The notes beneath the pieces were generated by a model. The model saw only the letters and a program-made list of their open reading frames with translations. It did no database searches and was not told the DNA's origin. From positions 1 through 55,647 of the forward strand of contig SFGO01000012.1 of the NCBI GenBank assembly GCA_004556545.1: a stretch of DNA of 55,647 nt, in the 5' to 3' direction. Of the stretch, positions 51,084 through 55,647 are shown one piece after another (the stretch's first letter is position 1; the number at the start of each line of letters is the position of its first letter). Origin of the DNA: Clostridiales bacterium (lineage in GTDB: Bacteria > Bacillota > Clostridia > Christensenellales > Aristaeellaceae). The translations under genes were made by a program, and so were the position numbers.

Positions 51084-52196
51084 ATGAAAAACTGGGATTC
51101 TCTATTTGGAGAAGTGCCGGAGAGCTTTTCCCGGCGCGTCCATGATACGGTGGATCGGCTGGAGCGGCAGGAAAGCGCCCCCCGCCCGGCCTTCCGGCTG
51201 CGGCCCGTGGCCGTGCTGGCGCTGGCGCTCTGTCTGCTGGCCGGAACGGCGGCGGCCCTAAGCGGATTGGGCGTGCTGGACACGCTGGGCCGGGAGCTGC
51301 GGGCCTATCTGCAGCCCGAAGCCAAGGAGCTGGTGCAGACTTCCGTCTTTCAGGCGGCCAGCCAGCCCCGGCACGCATCCTTTACGGTGGAAGAAGCTGT
51401 CCACGACGGGCGGCAGATGTACCTTTCCGTCCGGGTACACCCGGAAAGCGATGCTCTGCTCATGGATTTCAACGCCGAGGCTTCGTGGAGCCGCAGCTGG
51501 CCGGAGCATCCCGACCAGACCGGCGACGGCTCGGAGACCTTCGCCCAGGCGGCGGCCGCGCAGGGCAAGGAGCTTGTTCGGGCCGACTGCGAGCCTGTGG
51601 ACGAAAACGGAACGCTGCTGGACCGGGCCATTGAGGTGCATTACGACGGCGACGACCTGCTCTACAACCTGTCCTTTGCATCGGAGAGCGGCAAAGCCTC
51701 CCTGCGGCTGTTCACCGACGAGGTGTACAGCGAGGACTGGAACCGGAGCCGCAGCTTCGGCACGCTGGATCTGGAGGTTGACGTGACCGAGCGGGGCAAA
51801 ATCTACACTGCGGATACTCCCATTGTTTTCGCGGACGGCGAGCTGAAGGTGACCGGGCTGACCGTGGTGCAAAGTCCCATCGCCACCTATGTGACCTACG
51901 AATACGCCGCCGCGGAAAGCGCCGGTATGAAGACCCGGGTATACCTCTACAACGGCAATGTCTGGGTGAACTGGCTGGATGAAAACGGCGAGCCCGTGCC
52001 GGAATCGGTCATGGGACGGGGCGTTTTCGGGGATGATGACCAAACCACCTATTCCTGCACCTACCGCGCTTTCGACACCCTGCCCGGCGAAATGAAGCTG
52101 GAATTTTACCGGCCGGGGGCCGGAACCATCGCGCAGGTCACGGTTCCTTTGCGCGAAGCTGCGGAAGACATGCAACAAGGAGGTACCTCCAAATGA
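51084..52196 (+). CDS. Membrane-anchored probable anti-sigma factor with large external domain
   Basis: This 370-aa protein has a cytoplasmic N-terminus (MKNWDSLFGEVPESFSRRVH, about 1-40), one membrane segment (RPVAVLALALCLLAGTAAAL, about 38-58) and an external domain of about 310 residues. This is the topology of DUF4179-type anti-sigma proteins in Bacillota. No zinc-binding HxxxCxxC motif is present. The external region has repeated beta-type segments (FADGELKVTGLTVVQSPIAT) like a DUF4179/DUF5643 domain. Position directly after the ECF gene and a four-base overlap (ATGA) with the next gene indicate a three-gene signalling operon. It would sequester the sigma factor until an external signal arrives. 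Confidence 0.72.
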   Translation: MKNWDSLFGEVPESFSRRVHDTVDRLERQESAPRPAFRLRPVAVLALALCLLAGTAAALSGLGVLDTLGRELRAYLQPEAKELVQTSVFQAASQPRHASFTVEEAVHDGRQMYLSVRVHPESDALLMDFNAEASWSRSWPEHPDQTGDGSETFAQAAAAQGKELVRADCEPVDENGTLLDRAIEVHYDGDDLLYNLSFASESGKASLRLFTDEVYSEDWNRSRSFGTLDLEVDVTERGKIYTADTPIVFADGELKVTGLTVVQSPIATYVTYEYAAAESAGMKTRVYLYNGNVWVNWLDENGEPVPESVMGRGVFGDDDQTTYSCTYRAFDTLPGEMKLEFYRPGAGTIAQVTVPLREAAEDMQQGGTSK

Positions 52197-53560
52197 AATA
52201 CCAAACGATCCGGAAACCATTCATGCTGCTGATTTTACCGATGCTGCTGGCCCTGCTGCTCCTGCCCGCCGCGCTGGCGGAAGAGACGCTCCCCTCCGTC
52301 CATGTGATCCTCGGCGACGGAGAACCCATCGGCTACTTCGACGGCTTTGAGGGAAACTTTCTCCAGAACGGCGACAGCGTCAAGGGCGTAACGGGACGGC
52401 TTTCCCTGAGCTACGAGGTGGAAGGCTACATCACCCAAAACGGCCAGCGCAAAATGCGTGTGGATTTGGAAAACATCACCCTGACCGATGACGTGATGGT
52501 GCTTTACTACCGCCTGTCTCAGGACGAGCCCATCCAATACGAAGCCGATTTGGATTTCCTCCGCACGTGGGGAATGCCGGAGCCGATGTTCCAGCGGCGC
52601 TCCACCGGGCGCTGGGGTGTGCAGGACGTTCTCTATCAGGAAGGGCACCCCATTGACGACAAAAGTTTGTACTGCCTTTACGCCGTTTCGCTGGCGGAGC
52701 CCATTCAGGACGGCGAAGAGCTGATCTTCGGCGCGCGGTGGGATCAGCCGTCCATGCAGTATGCAGGCGGCACCGTCGTGACCATCGACCGCAGCCGGGC
52801 AGAGGATCCTACCGTGGCCTATACGCCGGGGACGGACTTGCAGCTGACCTATTTCCCCTGGGCAGGCGAACCGGAGCGGAGCTACCACATGGTGATCGAC
52901 CGGGTGGCCTTTACGCCCTTCGGCAATCGAATGGTTCTCCGTTCCGAATGCACGGATGATCTCAGCGCCGTTTTCCCCCTGTATCTGACCGACGATCAGG
53001 GCGATCGGCTCACCACCTATTCCTTCGGCGAGCGGACGCCCGGCAACGCCAGCAAGACCCGTCCTGAATGGGTGGAAAACGATGTGTGGTTCTTCGGCGG
53101 GGAAAACAGCGCTTCTCTGACGCTGACGCCCATGCTTTCCACAGACGACCGGGAGGATCTTCACTACGTCCGCACCGCCGTGCCTTTGAGCGATCTGCCC
53201 GGCAAGGTGACTTTCGCGGACGGCACGGACTGCGAGATCGTCCGTCTGCAGCTTCAGCCGGACGGGCTTCGGATGTTCTACCGTCCCGGCACTCATCTGG
53301 GTTATCTGGGCTTTGAACTGGGCGATGAAAACGGCGAACCCATCTCCAATGACGTGGTCAGCCATTCCGCGAACACCGGCTCCATTTCCGAGGGGCTGCT
53401 GGGCTACGGCTGTTACTGGACGGCGGAATACAAAGGGCAGTATGTCTCCATGCTCACCGAAGAGGAACTGGCCAAGGCCAAAACGCTGGTGATCGTTCAC
53501 TATGAAGGTTTGACGGAGCTGGATCCCGACCACGCCTTCACTGTGCCTCTTTCCCGCTAG
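52193..53560 (+). CDS. Secreted protein of ECF operon, unknown function
   Basis: This 455-aa protein has a signal peptide (FMLLILPMLLALLLLPAALA, cut before EETLP) and no other membrane segment. The mature part is acidic and beta-rich. Motifs such as YHMVIDRVAFTPFGNRMVLR and CTDDLSAVFPLYLTDDQGDR resemble the external domain of the preceding membrane protein, so the two may share a fold or bind each other. No catalytic motif was recognised. It starts with ATG overlapping the previous stop, with AAGGAGG upstream, so it is co-expressed. A role in envelope sensing is an inference from context only. Confidence 0.7.
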   Translation: MKYQTIRKPFMLLILPMLLALLLLPAALAEETLPSVHVILGDGEPIGYFDGFEGNFLQNGDSVKGVTGRLSLSYEVEGYITQNGQRKMRVDLENITLTDDVMVLYYRLSQDEPIQYEADLDFLRTWGMPEPMFQRRSTGRWGVQDVLYQEGHPIDDKSLYCLYAVSLAEPIQDGEELIFGARWDQPSMQYAGGTVVTIDRSRAEDPTVAYTPGTDLQLTYFPWAGEPERSYHMVIDRVAFTPFGNRMVLRSECTDDLSAVFPLYLTDDQGDRLTTYSFGERTPGNASKTRPEWVENDVWFFGGENSASLTLTPMLSTDDREDLHYVRTAVPLSDLPGKVTFADGTDCEIVRLQLQPDGLRMFYRPGTHLGYLGFELGDENGEPISNDVVSHSANTGSISEGLLGYGCYWTAEYKGQYVSMLTEEELAKAKTLVIVHYEGLTELDPDHAFTVPLSR

Positions 53561-53592
53561 AGCTTTTCATCAAAAAAATACAAACCAAATGC

Positions 53593-53619
53593 ACCCGGAG
53601 CGCATAACGCGCCCCGGGT
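53593..53619 (+). terminator. Terminator-like hairpin after ECF operon
   Basis: ACCCGGAGCGC (53593-53603) and GCGCCCCGGGT (53609-53619) pair with one mismatch around ATAAC. The following T-tract is short (TTTG) and runs straight into the gdhA -10. Confidence 0.55.
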
Positions 53620-53625
53620 TTGTGA

Positions 53626-53631
53626 TATAAT
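53626..53631 (+). promoter_or_regulatory. -10 element of gdhA promoter
   Basis: TATAAT at 53626-53631 without a recognisable -35 at 17 bp (that position is inside the preceding hairpin). The leader of about 80 nt holds GC-rich inverted segments (GCGGGC/GCCCGC near 53678-53697) but no riboswitch was recognised. Confidence 0.45.
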
Positions 53632-53717
53632 GACGGAGATTCATGGGACGGCGCAAAGCGGCGCGGCCCTGAAGGCAGCGGGCAGGGAGCCCGCGAAAAG
53701 AGAAAGGGGTATTCTAT

Positions 53718-55058
53718 ATGAACGCTTATACTTCCCGCATTTTGGAAGGACTGAAGCAGCGCAACGCCAACGAAAGCGAATTTTTGCAGGCGGCCACGGA
53801 AATTCTGGAAAGCATTTCCCCCGTGTTTGACAAGCATCCCGAGTACGAAAAGGCCGGTCTGCTGGAGCGGTTCGTGGAGCCGGAGCGGGTCATTCTTTTC
53901 CGCATTCCGTGGGTGGACGATCAGGGCAAGGTGCAGGTGAACCGGGGCTACCGGGTGCAGTTCAACAGCGCTATCGGCCCCTACAAGGGTGGTCTGCGCT
54001 TCCATCCCAGCGTCAACCTGTCCATCCTGAAATTCCTCGGCTTTGAGCAGGTATTGAAGAACAGCCTGACCGGCCTGCCCATCGGCGGCGGCAAGGGCGG
54101 CAGTGACTTCGACCCCAAGGGCAAGAGCGACCGGGAGGTTATGGCCTTCTGCCAGAGCCTGATGACCGAGCTGTACCGCCACATCGGCGCGGACACGGAC
54201 GTGCCCGCCGGCGATATCGGCGTGGGCGGTCGGGAGATCGGTTATCTCTACGGCCAGTACAAGCGCATCACCGGCCTGTACGAGGGCGTTCTGACCGGCA
54301 AGGGCCTGTCCTACGGCGGCAGTCTGGCCCGCACGCAGGCCACCGGCTACGGCCTGTGCTACTTTGTCAAGAACATGCTGGAAGCCAACGGCAAAACCCT
54401 GTCCGGCCAGACCGTAGTGGTCAGCGGCAGCGGCAACGTGGCCATCTATGCCTGTGAAAAGGCCACGCAGATGGGCGCGAAGGTCGTTGCCATGAGCGAC
54501 TCCAACGGCTACGTCTACGACAAGGACGGCATCAAGCTGGACGTGGTCAAGCAGATCAAGGAAGTGGAGCGCGGCCGCATCAAGGAGTACGCCGCCCGGG
54601 TTCCCGGCGCGGAGTATCACGAGGGCTGCCGCGGCATCTGGACCATTCCCTGCGACGTGGCCTTGCCCTGCGCCACCCAGAACGAGCTGGACGCGGAAGG
54701 CGCGAAGGCGCTGATCGCCAACGGCTGCTTCGCCGTGGGCGAGGGCGCGAACATGCCCTCTACGCTGGAAGCCACGGAGCTGTTCCTGCAGAACGGCATC
54801 CTCTTTGCGCCCGGCAAGGCGGCCAACGCGGGCGGCGTAGCCACCAGCGCTCTGGAAATGAGCCAGAACAGCGCCCGTCTCAGCTGGACCTTCGACGAGG
54901 TGGACGAGAAGCTGAAGGGCATCATGGCCAACATCTTCGCCAAGTGCGCCGAAGCCGCGAAGGAATACGGCGACAAGCCCACGAACTACGTCGTCGGCGC
55001 GAACATCGCCGGTTTCCTGAAGGTTGCCGACGCCATGATGGCTCAAGGCAACGTCTAA
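53718..55058 (+). CDS. gdhA: NADP-type glutamate dehydrogenase
   Basis: This 446-aa hexameric enzyme reversibly makes glutamate from 2-oxoglutarate and ammonia. Substrate and catalytic region: FNSAIGPYKGGLRFHPSVNL, LPIGGGKGGSDFDPKGKSD with Lys126, and PAGDIGVGGREIGYLYGQY. The nucleotide-binding domain has VVVSGSGNVAIYACEKA. Length and the SVNLSILKFLGFEQVLKNSL segment place it in the small bacterial hexamer group, usually NADPH-dependent. The ATG has an AGAAAGGGG ribosome site. It could consume 2-oxoglutarate derived from the Re-citrate synthase route. A tandem repeat array begins four bases after its TAA. Confidence 0.95.
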   Translation: MNAYTSRILEGLKQRNANESEFLQAATEILESISPVFDKHPEYEKAGLLERFVEPERVILFRIPWVDDQGKVQVNRGYRVQFNSAIGPYKGGLRFHPSVNLSILKFLGFEQVLKNSLTGLPIGGGKGGSDFDPKGKSDREVMAFCQSLMTELYRHIGADTDVPAGDIGVGGREIGYLYGQYKRITGLYEGVLTGKGLSYGGSLARTQATGYGLCYFVKNMLEANGKTLSGQTVVVSGSGNVAIYACEKATQMGAKVVAMSDSNGYVYDKDGIKLDVVKQIKEVERGRIKEYAARVPGAEYHEGCRGIWTIPCDVALPCATQNELDAEGAKALIANGCFAVGEGANMPSTLEATELFLQNGILFAPGKAANAGGVATSALEMSQNSARLSWTFDEVDEKLKGIMANIFAKCAEAAKEYGDKPTNYVVGANIAGFLKVADAMMAQGNV

Positions 55059-55062
55059 CAAG

Positions 55063-55360
55063 GGGCAGTGCCCCTTGACCCCACTCCGCGCCCTTTGGGC
55101 GCGGGGCGCTCGAGAGACATGCCGGGTGGCCGTAAAGTTACCGCCGCTCGTCGACAGGCCTCGCGGCTCGCCGGTCTGGCAGGGGGTGACCCCCTGCACC
55201 TCACTCCGCGCCATAGGGCGCGGGGCTGCTCGGGAGACATGCAGCTTGGCCAGGGTTTTACCGCCTTGGCACGACAGGTGCCACGGCTCGCCGGTCTGGT
55301 GCGGCTTCCTGCCGGTTGGCAAGTTCATACCGCCATTCGGCGACAGGCCTCATGGCTCGC
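55063..55360 (+). repeat. 3'-end tandem repeat array 3 (two full units of about 121 bp and a partial), abutting gdhA
   Basis: In sense with gdhA, unit 1 (about 55063-55183) has AAGGGGCAGTGCCCCTTG, ACCCCACTCCGCGCCC-TTT-GGGCGCGG, GAGACATGC, TTACCGCC, and GACAGGCCTCGCGGCTCGCC. Unit 2 (about 55184-55304) repeats this order with AGGGGGTGACCCCCT. A final partial (55305-55360) keeps TACCGCCATTCGGCGACAGG. The first hairpin sits where the gdhA terminator would be expected. Confidence 0.7.
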
Positions 55361-55363
55361 AAC

Positions 55364-55403
55364 AAAGGCCAGCGTGAAATCAAAATCACGCTGGCCTTTT
55401 GCG
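55364..55403. terminator. Strong bidirectional terminator
   Basis: AAAGGCCAGCGTGA (55364-55377) pairs perfectly with TCACGCTGGCCTTT (55386-55399); the arms themselves supply T-tracts on both strands. Confidence 0.75.
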
Positions 55404-55413
55404 TTGCAAAAAA

Positions 55414-55636
55414 TTCAAGCCACAACGAAACATCCCACCCCGCAAGGGCTGCGTATGCCCCACGCTGACTGCGGGAAAAGAACATAAGCCCATTTATCCA
55501 CGCCGCAAAACCTTCCGGCCACATCGAAGCATCCCAACCTGCAAGGGGTAAGTATGCCCACCGCCAACTGCGCCGGAGCAGAGCGGCGATAGGCAGCGGA
55601 GGGAAAAAGGCCCGCCCATTTTGACGGCGGAAAAAG
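55414..55636. repeat. Two-copy imperfect tandem repeat at window end
   Basis: Copy 1 (about 55414-55508) and copy 2 (about 55509-55636) share CCACA-CGAA-CATCCCA, GCAAGGG, GTATGCCC, ACTGCG and GCCCATTT in the same order. Copy 2 carries about 30 extra bases. No gene is seen; a minus-strand frame through it (repeated AALAGWDVSLW-like peptide) looks incidental. Confidence 0.5.
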
Positions 55637-55647
55637 GCGAGCTCCGA

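Noticed and set aside
53632..53717. Riboswitch or glutamine-sensing RNA ahead of gdhA
   Set aside because: The GC-rich leader does not match any glutamine or glycine riboswitch consensus I know; only generic inverted segments are seen.
53538..55328. 596-codon minus-strand frame opposite gdhA
   Set aside because: Shadow of a canonical glutamate dehydrogenase gene that also runs through the tandem repeats.
55258..55524. 88-codon minus-strand frame with AALAGWDVSLW-like repeats
   Set aside because: It lies across a strong terminator and repetitive DNA with no ribosome site; the peptide repetition simply reflects the DNA repeat.

Overview
The window reads as a chromosomal segment of a GC-rich, anaerobic, Gram-positive Clostridia-type bacterium (Bacillota). 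This rests on gene content: DapL-type lysine/mDAP synthesis, a Re-citrate synthase-like protein, two CUT1 sugar transporters without their own ATPase, YesN/YesM two-component regulators, BmpA/Nup-type permeases, and sigma70 promoters often carrying an extended -10 (TGnTATAAT). Christensenellales-like gut lineages fit, but that is an inference. No rRNA, tRNA or CRISPR array was seen.

Layout. 1-0.5 kb: the last codons of what is probably a large serine recombinase abut an XRE regulator that has lost its DNA-binding half, likely the edge of an integrated element. 0.8-10.1 kb (minus): a glycoside hydrolase and DUF5107/TPR pair, then permease-permease-binding protein of a sugar transporter behind two promoters and a LacI-like palindrome. 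10.5-12.6 kb (minus): dapF-dapL. 12.9-16.4 kb (plus): a secreted protein and a polytopic membrane protein. 16.6-22.2 kb (minus): rpsB-tsf-pyrH-argS-RNA methyltransferase. 22.3-26.1 kb (minus): a Gld-type ABC exporter operon whose last gene (DUF4340) is cut off against the rpsB promoter. 26.5-29.1 kb (plus): aminotransferase and Re-citrate synthase-like protein. 29.2-30.5 kb: a tandem-GNAT acetyltransferase with a leader-peptide/RNA-switch region, bracketed by related MITE ends. 30.7-35.2 kb: GH42 beta-galactosidase (minus), AraC regulator (plus) and M18 aminopeptidase (minus). 35.5-42.2 kb (plus): a second CUT1 sugar transporter and YesN/YesM. 42.4-45.1 kb (plus): a MATE pump behind an apparent attenuator, and a LysR regulator. 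45.2-46.0 kb: a polyferredoxin membrane protein. 46.5-50.4 kb (minus): a nucleoside-type ABC importer lacking a binding protein. 50.6-53.6 kb (plus): ECF sigma, a membrane-anchored partner and a secreted protein. 53.7-55.1 kb (plus): glutamate dehydrogenase.

The most unusual material is between genes. (A) A small element with imperfect terminal inverted repeats (CAGnnTGTCrAAAAA) occurs three times (0.6, 10.3, 16.4 kb). Each time it sits inside a Rho-independent terminator, in the same orientation relative to the minus-strand gene, with the terminator hairpin duplicated on both sides (23 bp, 31 bp, and one partly deleted copy). (B) A second family of about 100-120 bp tandem units starts at or inside the stop codon of tsf, of a Nup-type permease gene and of gdhA, always in sense orientation. 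(C) Two leader-ORF/RNA-structure switches precede the MATE pump and the GNAT gene. All are read by eye and need computational confirmation.
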